Assembly (NCBI GenBank): GCA_973895155.1
Contig: OZ316892.1
Coordinates: 25,296,001-25,360,000, forward strand
DNA length: 64,000 nucleotides
Direction: 5' to 3'
Origin: Marsupella aquatica
Taxonomy: Eukaryota > Marchantiophyta
The position numbers and the translations under genes were made by a program. Below are positions 20,852-31,397 of the stretch, piece by piece; the first letter of the stretch is position 1; every line of letters starts with the position of its first letter. Below the pieces are notes generated by a model. The model had not been told where the DNA came from, ran no database searches, and saw only the letters and a program-made list of their open reading frames with translations.

Positions 20852-21345
20852 TGTTAGACTCTACCTCCTCTGACCGAACGATTGGACCAGCCGGTCATCC
20901 GACCCCACTATATGTACACACATTCTTGACTATACAGACATTCATTCCATGGGGTATAGCGACGGAGACAGGAAACAGGTAAACAGGAATTTTTTTTCCT
21001 GTTTTTAATATGCTGTTATCAGGAAAAATCACTGTTACCAGGAAAAATGATAAGTTAAAAATGTCTCCTAAAACATGTTATTTCCAAAAACAATTAACAA
21101 TGCAACATTTTTGGCTAGGTTTGGGCGCTACTATTAGCAGCGCCAGGCGCTAGCAAAAAAACTGGTCGACCGAAAAAAAAAACTTTTTTTTCTCAAAAAA
21201 AAATCAAAAAATCAAAAAAATCAAAAAAAAATCAAAAAAAAATTCCACCCATTTTCCTGTTACCAGTTTTTTTTCTGTTACCAGTTTCTGTTATTAAATC
21301 CTGTTTCCTGTTTGCTGTCTTTTGTAAACACCTCATTCCATGACA
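20852..21345 (+). repeat. Copia 5' LTR, split by a MITE
   Basis: LTR sequence lies at 20852-20951 and 21343-21345. Removing 20952-21342 (MITE and one duplicate copy) restores exactly 103 bp, the length of the 3' LTR. It starts TG and ends CA. Differences from the 3' LTR are A/G, T/C, T/C, C/T and C/T. Confidence 0.95.
20952..21334. mobile_element. hAT-like MITE, 383 bp
   Basis: Flanked by ATTCCATG at 20944-20951 and 21335-21342, an 8-bp duplication as made by hAT transposases. The terminal regions are inverted: AGACAG(G/C)AAACAGG occurs at the same distance from each end, and further CAGGAA/TTCCTG and GTTACCAGG-like blocks repeat within. The outermost 14 bases match poorly. No coding capacity; A- and T-runs fill the middle. 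Confidence 0.75.
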
Positions 21346-21361
21346 CGTTATCAGCACAAGG
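21346..21361 (+). other. Copia primer-binding site
   Basis: CGTTATCAGCACAAGG directly follows the CA of the 5' LTR. A GTTATCAGCAC-type sequence at this place is common in plant Copia elements and is thought to pair with an internal (half) initiator tRNA. The position is certain, the tRNA assignment less so. Confidence 0.65.
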
Positions 21362-22675
21362 TCCCAGCCAGCGAAGCGATGAAGAAAAGAGAGAACAGAC
21401 CATGGAAGATTTGAGAATTTTTTTTTATGCTGAATGGACAATGAGTGATTGGAGATGGAGAAGGTGAGTCTGGTTATTACTGGAGCAAAACGAACGAAAG
21501 ATAACAAAAGACTTGTGAGCAAATCGATGGATAGTGTAGAGCCGATGATGGATCAGAGTTTCGTCAATTGATAAGCACAGAAGGAGAATCCATGAAGAAC
21601 GGGAGAGAACATAAATGAAAACTGTCTACTCGCGACTTCACCCTAAATGACTACTGCAAGAAAGTAGTTGGCATAAGGGCAACATTGAAAGGAGCAACAT
21701 CGATCGAAATCAAGAAGGGGCAGCATCAAAAATACTCCATAAGGACAAACGCGACCAAGAAAGACGAAGGCTTAATTTCGAGAGGAAGCACAACCTGAGA
21801 AAAGTGAGAGAAAAAGGTCGCGCACGGATTAGCCTGGACAAAGAAGGACTCCCGTAATGACAAGCTTCGTCGATCGAGAGGGATAAAAGGAAACAAAAAT
21901 TAAAAGAGAAGGCCCAATAGTAGCGCGACATCGAAAGCAGCGAGAGGGCGAAATGTGCAACTGAGTGAAGGGCCGCTAGCAGGCAGAATCGAAGAGGCGC
22001 AAACTGATTGAACGAGAGAGAAAATCAGAAGAAGTTTGAAGAACGATAAGGATCGCGTAAGAAAGAGAGCACAGCCCGATCTCCATAAGGACAAGAGCAA
22101 AGTGAACAGAGGAGAGAAAAGCAAGCCTGACAAAGAAGAAAAAAAAACGAACCTGATCAAAGGAGACCCGGGTGCAGGACGGCACGTCGATAAATCTCGC
22201 AACAAAAATGTCAAAACGTCGAGAAAACCTCGAAAACCGCCAACCTCTTTAACTGCAACATCCGTCAAAGAGATTTCAATCACAAAGGAAAATTTGCACT
22301 TAACCAAATAAGCGCACATAACCGCAAAACCTCCATAACTGCATTTTGTAACAAAGAAAATTAACCTTACAAAGCCGCATGTGCACTTAACCAGGGCACG
22401 AGTAAATTACCACCCATAACTGCACAAACTGCAAAACTTCATTACTGCACAATTTATCAAAGGAAAGAGCTAATACAAAGGAAACTTTGCAGTTAACCAA
22501 ATACCAAGGAAAACCTAAATCCTAAGTGCAAACCCTAAAATTGAATTCCAAATTTGCATGCTCTCTATACCCAGCTTCACTTTGCATGCCGCAGAAATGT
22601 GCTTTGTTGTTTCTTACTATACTTACTAGTATATAAGCCTCAACTACCATTAAAAGGAACCAAACCATCACCCCG
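21362..22675 (+). other. Copia untranslated leader, about 1.3 kb
   Basis: Purine-rich. It holds a Lys/Arg-rich open frame at 22036-22311 with low-complexity composition and no motif, not called as a gene. From 22320 to 22510 short phrases such as CATAACTGCA and GCACTTAACCA recur. TATATAAG at about 22631 could be an internal promoter element, which would be useful because the 103-bp LTR leaves little room for one. Confidence 0.5.
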
Positions 22676-23565
22676 ATGACCAACCTCGAGAAATTAACTT
22701 TCCCAGCCCTAGAAACCCATGGTAGCAACTACCTGGAATGGTCAATGAACCTCAAAGAGAACCTAACCTCGCTAACCCTACTCCCAGCTATAGGGATCTA
22801 GCTCAACCTATACTAGCTGGCGAACCCCAACCAGACCCGTTAACTAAAGCCAATGAATCCAAGGCTCTAGTATTCCTTAGACGCCACATCCATAGATTCT
22901 TGCAAAGACAATACATGCACCTCTCAACCCCTCGTGAACTATGGACAGCGCTCCAGACCCGATTCGACCACCAAAAACTGGTCGGACTATCTAAAGCTAG
23001 GCAAGACTGGCTAAACCTGCGGGTCCAGGACTTTACCTCTATTTCAGCCTACAATAGCAAACTCTTTAGAATAACTTCAACCCTCGTACTCTATGGCGAG
23101 CCAGTCACTGACAAGGATCTGCTAGAAAAGACCTTATCCACATTTTACTCATCGAACGTGTTACTATCAACACAGTACCGGAACATGAAGTTTGGACAAT
23201 ACTCCGAGCTCATCACCCACCTCCTAGTCACAGAAAGAAACCAAGAGCTTCTTTTAGTTAACTCTAGAAACGCCCTGCGGGCACACTGCCCTCAGGAACA
23301 CACAGTGAAACCCATAATATAGAAAACGCTGAACCCTCCACATCAAGATAGGGCATTAAGCGCACTAAGAACGGCAACCGGAGAAACACCCACAACAGGG
23401 GGAGTTTCTTTAACCAACATCCACAATATAACTCCCAACGGACCTTTAGAGGACGTGGGGGAGGCGAAGGTCGTGGAGGACGAGAAGGACATGGAGGACG
23501 CGGAGGTGGAAGAGAAGGACGCGGAGGTGGATGAGAAGGACGCGGAGGACGCAGAGGACGAGGAG
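22676..23565 (+). pseudogene. Copia gag, 5' part
   Basis: ATG at 22676 starts MTNLEKLTFPAL with NYLEW, the usual Copia gag opening. A frameshift near 22760 leads into the frame 22738-23322, with LRRHIHRFL, TPRELWTALQTRF and the long helical UBN2-type gag domain. A second shift near 23270 leads into the Gly/Arg-rich region (RGG box, about 23430-23565), where TGA at 23532 stands in place of an expected CGA (Arg). The RGG box is then cut by the 3538-bp insertion and resumes at 27114 in the same frame. Confidence 0.85.
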
Positions 23566-23842
23566 GTCGTTGTGACACGGGTAACGTGTCACTTGACCGA
23601 ACCCAGGTTGTAGATTAGGACTTATACGGTCATTAGGACCGTAGCCATAGCGTAGAATAGCACGTACAGCCGTCAAGTTGCCATTATGATTAGATTAGGA
23701 GTAGGTTAAGATAACCGAATAATTACGAGTTCAGGAAAGGGATTATTACGCATGACCGAGGTACGGTGGCGGCAGCGGAGTAAAAATCAGTTAGAAGAAT
23801 CACGCTTGGACCGAGATGCCGACTTCAGCTCATTATCAATGA

Positions 23843-24532
23843 CCAAACGGCCTGACCTTCTCACGCTCGGGCTCGTCCGGGCACCTCCATAAGAGAGGAG
23901 CCGATGGCACTGCGGGCCATTCGCTCACGTTTACCTTTTTGGAATTCACGGACGCTGCCATCCGCTCGCCTTTTCGATTGAATCCAGTCGACCTTTACGA
24001 GGAAATTATCGAGGGAGAAGAGCGGAATGTGGCGAGATTTAGTCAGGACGAGCGAGGCCTCCGCGAAAAAGGACCAGCCAGGTGGGAACGTGGATGCAAC
24101 GAACCAGACTACGAGGTTAGTATGACCCTCACAGCCTTGGGATTTTGGACCTTGTTTGGCGAGGTAGGTGCTAAGTTCTCTGAGACTTACTGGTACTCTT
24201 GCCCCGAGAAAGCCGCTTACGAACGAAGGTACGCGAAGCTGGTAACCAAGGTAGCACTGGTTAATTGCGAAAGGACAGCCATCACCAGGGATTCTAGCTA
24301 TAACGAGCTGCGAGACTACATCACCGAACTATATCTCAGCGAGGAAGGGCTTAGATCGGTAGCAGAGGCGATTCTTGAGGTTCCAGCTAAGTTCTTTAAG
24401 CTGAAGGGCAACCAGCGGCTTACTCAAGTGGAGTTCGACAAGATTCCAGGGTACCTAGACCCCGAAGAAACCCCCCGGCCAACCAGACCCGACGGCCCCC
24501 GGATAACCCGAAGTCCAACTTATTACAGGTAA
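23843..24532 (+). CDS. Nested-element ORF 1, unrecognised
   Basis: The frame is open from after TGA at 23840-23842 to TAA at 24530-24532. The first in-frame ATG is only at 24122; the TTG at 23939 is not a plant start. The protein has FRLNPVDLYEE, a hydrophobic FWTLFGEVG block and basic/aromatic helical stretches; the end is Pro/Arg-rich. No known motif. It overlaps ORF 2 (frame -1) by about 130 nt, so a frameshift, splicing or decay could join them. Confidence 0.4.
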   Translation, partial: PNGLTFSRSGSSGHLHKRGADGTAGHSLTFTFLEFTDAAIRSPFRLNPVDLYEEIIEGEERNVARFSQDERGLREKGPARWERGCNEPDYEVSMTLTALGFWTLFGEVGAKFSETYWYSCPEKAAYERRYAKLVTKVALVNCERTAITRDSSYNELRDYITELYLSEEGLRSVAEAILEVPAKFFKLKGNQRLTQVEFDKIPGYLDPEETPRPTRPDGPRITRSPTYYR

Positions 24533-26127
24533 TCCGCGTCCCCGAGGTAGTCTGGATCGCGATCAAGAAACTCAAACATGCGGACTATCTCAAGGAGCAT
24601 CAGTTGGAGTGGTTCGCCCACTTACTATGGAGGCCGTGCACCGCCGGGCCGAAGGAGATTTGTGAGTTCATCTCCAATTTCGACACTGATGCGTCAACCA
24701 CCAAGGTTTCGGGGCAGACCTTATCACTCACGGAGCATCGGTTAACGCAAATTTTCGGCCTACCAACCGGGCCGGTGCCGGTGGAAATCCAAATTCGGAA
24801 TAAGGAGTATACGCCGTGGCACTTCAAACCCGAGGGTAAGACGGACAACGGATACAAGCAGGGGGCGTGCACCAACTTAACCTGTATGGAGCGGCTTAAC
24901 TTCATACGGACTACCCTACACATGATTGAGCCACGATCCGAGATTTCCCTCTGCACGATAGTGCAGGTGGAACAGTACAAACGACGAAACTGGGCCCAAT
25001 TCTTCTACCAAAGATTCTCGGGGGAGCTGAAGCGGGCTCAGGGTGGTATTGCTATTGGAGGGAAGACTTACTTGGGGAGTCATATCGCCATTATCCTCGC
25101 CTGGTACAAGGCACGGCGGGAGGCCAGAGGAAAGAATACGGCCACCTCAGCCCCGGGTAATGACACCCCCGCCCCAGAGAAGGCAACCCCAACTACGCGG
25201 ACTACTGTCCCTCGGACAAACCCCGAGCCGGTAGCCCCGACTAATACTCCGCAACCGCACCCTGCGGAAATTCCACCGCCTCCTTCCGTTGAGCCTCCGC
25301 TACCTGCAGTACAACCACCCCCAATCCCTCCACCACCTGAAGAAACCTTCCCCTCCCCAGCGCTGACTACGGAGGAGCTCATTGCCCCTGCCGAGGAACC
25401 ACCGGTACCCGAGAGGATGGAGGACTACCAAGTAGCCCCGGGGACCATGGTCTACGACCTGGTCCAGAAGTTTAGCCAGACTATGTCTGGGGAGTTGGCG
25501 ACATACATCGGACAACAAGTCTCGGCGTACTTTCAGCCAACCTTCTTCATGTTAGAGCACCAACCACGGATCGTCAGCCGCTTGGAAGAAGAACTCATGG
25601 CGAAGGGGAATGAGATCGGGCGTCTCCAGATGCTGGTAGAGCACCTCGAGGAGGAGGCAACGACCCGCCGCGAGGATTTAGTCCGCACTGTCGAACAGAG
25701 GGACGGACTAACCCAGGAGTTAAGCGGAGCGCAGGCCGAACTCAAGAAGCTGGACGACACCGTGCTTCAATTACGCTCAGAATCTTCGGCTCGGGTTACC
25801 AGCCTGACCGACCTCAACAAACAATTCCTGTAGGCAGCACAGCAGGTGGCTAGTCTCTCCGCCGAACGAGATAAATTGCTAGCGCAGGACCAGGTCCATC
25901 GCGACGCCATCGACCAGCTCAACTTGGAGGTGGCGCGGCTCCAGACTGAAGCCGACGAAGCCGCAAATGAGGCGGAGGAAGCATTACGGGACAACAAGGC
26001 TTTGCAAGACCGCGTCACCCTGCTCGTCCTCCAGTGGGGAAAACCTGGGCCCACCTCTGATCAAGGCGGCTCGAGGTCTCGCCCCGACAAGGGGACCAGC
26101 CCTGGTCCAACCACTGCACACACGTAA
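24400..26127 (+). CDS. Nested-element ORF 2: PF20167-like domain, Pro-rich linker, coiled coil
   Basis: The frame is open from about 24400 to TAA at 26125-26127 except for TAG at 25831-25833, probably a mutated CAG. The first ATG is well inside (about 24885). Residues from about 24540 on: VVWIAIKKLKHADYL, CEFISNFD, VSGQTLSLTEHRLTQIFGLP, then FIRTTLH, NWAQFF and GKTYLGSHIAI. This order resembles the domain called putative plant transposon protein. A Pro-rich linker (about 25180-25420) and a long Glu/Leu-rich coiled coil (about 25550-26030) follow. A gag-like or envelope-like structural role is conceivable; there is no catalytic motif. Confidence 0.5.
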
Positions 26128-27108
26128 GGGGTAGTTAGCGAAGGGTAGAAGCAGGCGCCGCACGAGGCGGTTAAGTCAGCGGCATCTTTTAGTTAGGCGT
26201 AACGACAGAATGACTGTCATTAGGCGCCGATTAGCGGCAGTAGGAAGAATTAGGGCCGGTCAGTTAGGATCAGCCAACGTAGGATTGAGTCCATCAATGG
26301 ACTAGAGGTTGTCAGTAGGCTTGGCCGCCGCCATTCCGGTTGGCACACTCATAGTCGACGGTCAATCGGTCAGTACAGCGCGACTGGTAGTCAGTAGTTA
26401 GTTAGTCAGTAGGTAGTACCCGGAAGGTAGTATCCTCCGGTTCTCTCCGCTATGGTAGTATTTAGGCTTCCCCTTCCGCGATGGGAAGGGGGAGAAGGCT
26501 TAGTTATCTCAGCAGAAGAAAGGCGAGGCACGGGGAGTCCCGGCCTGAGTAGGGTCAGAGCGTACCAAGGAGTGAGAGCCAGAGTCGAGCTTGCTGGGCA
26601 AGTGCGAGGCAGGGCTTCGTAGAGACTGGGCATCGACTGCCGTTGGGCCTGCTGACCCCCTTTGAAGTCGAGTCAACCATGTAAACTGATGCTTCGCTGA
26701 GTAAATGTAGTCTTTTTCCCTTAATGTTTCTGAGAGTAACTGGTGTTGTGTGTATGCTTTGTCCGGGCAAAGGCGCCATTTTAAGGGACGTACCGGGTGC
26801 GGACTAATGGTAGGGATTGCCACTCATTGCATGTCACAAGGTCCTGTCACGTCGATGGCTTGAAAAGCCCCAAGTCGGGAGTTAGTCCGCATCACTAACT
26901 GAGGGAAAATTCCAGCGGTGGAAAATAAATATACCTATGACAAGTACGAATTATGCGAGTGTTATACCAGTAAGTATAGCGGGTTAGCCCGACTTAGGGC
27001 TATTGAAGGTCACTACACACCTCCTTGCCCGAACCCTCACCCCTACTGGTGGTCGAGGTCGCACCATGACACTAACCCGGATTTAAGGCCCAGGGTAGGG
27101 GTGCGACA
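26128..27108 (+). other. Non-coding 3' part of the nested element
   Basis: Repeats of GTCAGTAGG/GTCAGTTAGG lie at 26240-26420. AATAAATATACC at about 26926 is a TATA candidate. The final 16 bases end GGGTGCGACA. No coding frame and no purine tract were seen. Confidence 0.5.
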
Positions 27109-27113
27109 GTCGT

Positions 27114-27812
27114 GGCGGACATGGTGGACGCGGAGGACGCGGCGGTGGAAGAACATATAACAACAACCGCAGAAATGATTGGTCACAATCCCGACAACAA
27201 CGAGAACGACCAAAATGCCATGAATGTGGCATGACAAACCACCTAGCGAGAAACTGTAGAATCCCGCAACACCTTAGAGAACTATATCAACGGTCCCTCC
27301 AGGATGGACAAACCTCTAGGGCAACACCCCGTGAAACCCACGGGGCGTTTGTAGAGTCCAGTGACCCATTCCAAGACTTGTCAGACCTACCTGCCCAACC
27401 TGAGACACACTTAGTGGCAAGTAGCTCCACAATACCAGATTTAAATAGCCCAAGCATATGCATTATCGATAGTGCGACCACGCATACTATCCTCAGGGAT
27501 AGACACCTTTTTTACAAGATCACACCCTCACGTAGATCCCTGACCGCTATAAATGGCCCTAGCCAAATAGAAGAAGGGTTCGGCCCAGCTTCCATTAGAC
27601 TACCGCAGGGTACAGCGATTCACATAGAATCTGCCATTTTTGCCCCGAACGCAACCCGTAATCTCCTCAGTTTTAGAGATATACGAGCAAATGGACTACA
27701 TGTCCAGACGGGCGATACAAGAGACCAGGAAGTGATACACTTGGTTGAAAATACCCTACGGGGAAAATCATTAAAGAAACCCTTTTCTCGTACCCCTACG
27801 GATTTTATGTAA
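27114..27812 (+). pseudogene. Copia gag 3' part and protease
   Basis: The RGG box resumes (GGHGGRGGRGGG) and is followed by the CCHC knuckle CHECGMTNHLARNC at about 27210-27255. The protease motif is I-I-D-S-A-T-T-H-T, the variant of D-S/T-G seen in plant Copia. The frame continues to NTLRGKSLKKPF and shifts near 27790; the correct continuation (PYGFYVTHI) is in another frame. Confidence 0.85.
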
Positions 27813-28867
27813 CTCACATTGAATGCCTGCATAACAATGCTCAAACAAGTGAATTGCCTGCGCTTTGGCATGCACGCCTCGGCCACCCTGGCCAATCAAT
27901 GCTTAACAAAATAATTAAGAATTCAAGAGGCATTCCAATCAATACACGCCACATTCCAGCTAGCACCCCATGCACTGCATGCTCACGCGGCAAATTAATA
28001 ACAAGGCCCACGGCATCAAAATTGCCAACCAAAATACCCAAATTCTTGGAAATAATACATGTAGACGTTTGCGGGCCAATTAACCCACCAAGCGGACCAT
28101 TCCGCTACTTTATGGTATTAATCGATGCATCCACTAAATGGTCAAATGTGACCCTGCTTTCAACGAGGGACATGGTGATGCCTCGCATCTTGGCGCAAAT
28201 CCTGCGCGTAAAGGCACAATTCCCAGATCACCCCATTAAGACACTAAGGGTGGACAACGCAGGGGAATTTACATCTAAAATATTTGACAATTTTTGTACA
28301 TCACTTGGCATCGACGTACAATATCCTGTACCCCACGTGCATTTCCAGAATGGATTAGCTGAAGCTGTCATTAAACACCTTCAGCTCATTGCACGCCCAC
28401 TACTAATGCAGTCGAAACTCCCCGTCTCAGCATGGAGACATGCCATATTACAGGCTAATGCATTAATCCAATACCGCCCATCGGCTTTTAATACCTATAG
28501 CCCATACCAAATTGCTAACGGTATTAAACCTGACCTATCCCACCTTCGTTCATTTGGATGTCAAGTAATGGTCCCCATTACTCCACCCAAACGAACCAAG
28601 ATGGGACCCCAACAACAGTTGGGGATATACATCGGATTCGACTCTACGTCCATAATCCAATATATGGAGCCAACAACTGGCAACGTTTTTAAATCCAGAT
28701 TTCTAGATTGCCATTTTGATGAACACATTTACCCACCATTAATAACCCCTGAACACCCACAACCACCTTTGGAGTGGGAAAGACACTCGCCATTTTGGCA
28801 AGACCTTAGAACCAATCAAGGGGAGAAAGAAGTTCAACAAATTTTGCAACTCCACAAGATTATGTAA
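27790..28867 (+). pseudogene. Copia integrase
   Basis: The pre-integrase zinc module HARLGH...CTAC is at about 27870-27990. The core has HVDVCGP, VDNAGEF and NGLAEAV; exactly 35 residues lie between the second Asp and the Glu. The domain reads without interruption to TAA at 28865. Its role was insertion of element cDNA. Confidence 0.9.
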
Positions 28868-30964
28868 GAACTTCCCGACGCTTTTGTCGATACATCACAA
28901 GTTAGCCGTTCACATATTCCAGTTGCGAGAGCATCTGCTCGCATCGAATTATCAAGTGAGCCAGCAAGTACATCCCAACCTCGTACCAAACGTGGCAGAC
29001 CCTTAGGATCAAAGGATAAACAACCAAGAAGGCATGGTTCATCTATACCCCCTTCACCTGATGTCGATCATACTGAATCTACAACTCATGAAGAGATCTC
29101 TATCCACTACGCACACACCGGTGCGATGTGGGATAGAAATACTACTTCAATAGATGATGCTTTTGCATTAATGGTGGCAACACATATCACTGATGATACA
29201 CCCGAACCAATATCCATTTTAGAATGCCAAAACAGACCAGATTGGCCTGAATGGCAAAAAGCTATAAATGGAGAATTAGATTCCCTACTAAGCAGACACA
29301 CTTTTGGCCCAGTTGAGCCAACACCGCAAGACGTACACCCCATTGGCTACAAGTGGACATTCGTTCGCAAAAGAAATGATAAAGGCCAAGTTATACGCTA
29401 CAAAGCACGTCTGGTAGGGAAAGGATTTACTCAACAATCGGGAATTCATTACGATGAAACTTACTCACCGGTTATGGATAGCACAACATTCCGATACCTT
29501 ATTGGATTTGCCATTTTCCATAAACTACAGATGCGACAACTGGATGTTGCAACCGCATATCTATATGGAACTTTAGACACTTGTCTATACATGCGATCAC
29601 CTCCAGAGTTGGAGCAACGTCGCCGAGCTTTAGCTTAAGGCGCTAAATCGCATATCCCATATTTACATAAGATTATAAAACAATTATCTCAAGTTACACC
29701 TCATGTGTCATCTACACATGTAACTCATAACAATGACACCACTGTGTCAACCATATGGAATACTCGTCGTGGACTAGCTATCCGCGTGTTGAAGGCATTA
29801 TATGGCCTGAAATAAAGTGGCAGAGTATGGTATCAAAGATTTACTGATGAAATGATTGCCATGGGTTTTTCCCATGATGCCATTACCCCATGTTTATTTA
29901 TTAAACATGTGGATGACGAATATGTCATCGTTTCTATATATGTTGATGACTTAAATATATTTGGGACACCCCAAATTACAGAAGATACTATTACTAGTCT
30001 TAAATCAACATTTGAGATGAAAGACCTTGGACATACAAACTTTTGCTTAGGCTTACAACTAGAGATCCTACCCATTGGCATAATGCTCCATCAGACAACA
30101 CAAACCGAAAAGATCCTAAAACAGTTCAATATGAACCTAGCACACCCATTGACGTCACCAATGGTTGTACGTTCATTAGAAAACAATACTGATGTTTTTC
30201 GCAAGCGCGAAGAACATGAACCACTATTAGGACCAGAAACCCCATACCTTTCTGCGATAGGAGCATTAATATATTTAGTAAATCAGATCCAACCAGACAT
30301 TGCATTTGCAGTTAACTTACTAGCTAGACACAGTGCAACTCCCACAGCCAGACACTAGAACGGAGTTAAGCACGTATTTAGGTACCTACGTGGCACCACC
30401 GATACCGGGTTATTTTACCCATTTGGTGCAAACCACGAACTCATAGGATATGCGGATGCCGGATACCTTTCCGACACTGACACCACAAAATCCCAAACCG
30501 GATATGTTTTTACTATTGGGGGTACCGCCTTTTCTTGGAAAAGCGTGAAACAGACCCTAACAGCAACCTCATCGAATCACTCAGAAATCTTAGCTCTACA
30601 TGAGGCTAGTCGTGAAGCCGTTTGGTTACGATCCTTTATAAATCACATCAACACCAAATGCGGCCTACCACCACTAACGAAGCCTACTAACATTTTTGAG
30701 GATAACGCAGCATGTGTACAGCAGATCACAAAAGGATTCATCAAAGGCGATCGCGTGAAGCATATAGCTCTGAAGTTTTTCTACACCCACGAGTTACATG
30801 GAAAAGAGATCAACATTTTGCAGATTTCAAGTGCAGACAACTGTGCGGATCTCTTCACCAAATCACTATCACCATCAGTTCACCACCGACACTGCCAGGC
30901 GATTGGACTGCGGAGCGTGCGATGCATGATGACCGTGGAGGCTGTTGCTCCACATGATGCTTGA
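28868..30964 (+). pseudogene. Copia reverse transcriptase and RNase H
   Basis: One frame with stops at 29636 (TAA), 29813 (TAA, where LKQSGR is expected, so CAA to TAA) and 30356 (TAG, where RHWNGVKH is expected, so TGG to TAG). RT blocks: YKWTFVRKRN, RYKARLVGKGFTQ, DETYSPV, QLDVATAYLYG, then the catalytic Y-V-D-D at about 29940. RNase H blocks: GYADAGYLSD, SNHSEILAL, EDNAACV and the C-terminal NCADLFTKSL. TGA at 30962 ends the polyprotein. Confidence 0.9.
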
Positions 30965-31280
30965 TGACGCTGACGACATGATGCTGATGACATGATGTTG
31001 ACGACCTACTGTTGAGACATATGTTCAAGCTAGATTTACTATAGCATCTAACTTTACTTAACATTGACATTTATTAAGACAAGGATTGTTAGGCTGCACT
31101 CTTTTTCCTTTAGCACTCATATTTTTTCTCTGCTACACTGGTAGAGTTTTTACTAAGCTAGAGTTGATAAAGGTTTTTAACGAGGCAGTCTACCTCGCTT
31201 GTACTTATATCATGTATTTCCTATGAACATGATATAATAGGTATAGTCTATGTTGTCTATATAGTTGTCACTATATATCC

Positions 31281-31289
31281 AAAGGGGAG
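31281..31289 (+). other. Copia polypurine tract
   Basis: AAAGGGGAG directly in front of the TG of the 3' LTR; it primes plus-strand DNA synthesis in such elements. The 300 bp before it (30965-31280) are non-coding. Confidence 0.85.
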
Positions 31290-31392
31290 TGTTAGACTCT
31301 ACCTCCTCTGACCGGACGACCGGACCAGTCGGTCATCCGACCCCACTATATGTACATACATTCTTGACTATACAGACATTCATTCCATGACA
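31290..31392 (+). repeat. Copia 3' LTR, 103 bp
   Basis: TGTTAGAC...CCATGACA, intact, followed by the duplicated AAATT. ACTATATGTAC in its middle is the only TATA-like string. Confidence 0.95.
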
Positions 31393-31397
31393 AAATT

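Larger units (their letters stand above)
23571..27108 (+). mobile_element. 3538-bp TG...CA insertion of unknown class (giant solo LTR?)
   Basis: Flanked by GTCGT at 23566-23570 and 27109-27113. Removing 3543 bp (1181 codons) joins the two halves of the Copia RGG box in one frame, which fixes the boundaries. It begins TGTGACACGG and ends GGGTGCGACA, like gypsy LTR ends. An 8-bp perfect stem (GTGACACG/CGTGTCAC, loop 5) lies at 23572-23592. No direct repeat between the two ends was found, although it is younger than its host element. It is GC- and CpG-rich, unlike its surroundings. AATAAATATACC near 26926 could be a TATA region about 180 bp from the end, which would suit one long LTR (U3 with ORFs, then R-U5). 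Confidence 0.75.
20852..31392 (+). mobile_element. Copia LTR retrotransposon with 103-bp LTRs, carrying two nested insertions
   Basis: Ends are TGTTAG...TGACA at both sides. The 5-bp duplication AAATT lies at 20847-20851 and 31393-31397. A primer-binding site follows the 5' LTR, and the purine tract AAAGGGGAG abuts the 3' LTR. Domain order gag, protease, integrase, RT, RNase H is the Copia order. Without the MITE (20952-21334 plus 8 bp) and the 3538-bp insertion (plus 5 bp), the element would be about 6.6 kb. The LTRs differ at 5 of 103 positions, all transitions. Frameshifts near 22760, 23270 and 27790 and several stops make it inactive. The short LTR fits lineages such as Ale, but assignment needs a phylogeny. 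Confidence 0.95.

Noticed and set aside
22036-22311. Lys/Arg-rich plus-strand ORF in the Copia leader.
   Set aside because: Purine-rich low-complexity translation in an untranslated leader; no motif. The minus-strand frames over the same place are equally long.
23264-23578. Minus-strand Pro/Arg-rich ORF.
   Set aside because: It is the antisense of the Gly/Arg-rich RGG box of Copia gag.
25080-25382. Minus-strand Gly/Ser-rich ORF.
   Set aside because: Antisense shadow of the Pro-rich linker of the nested-element ORF 2.
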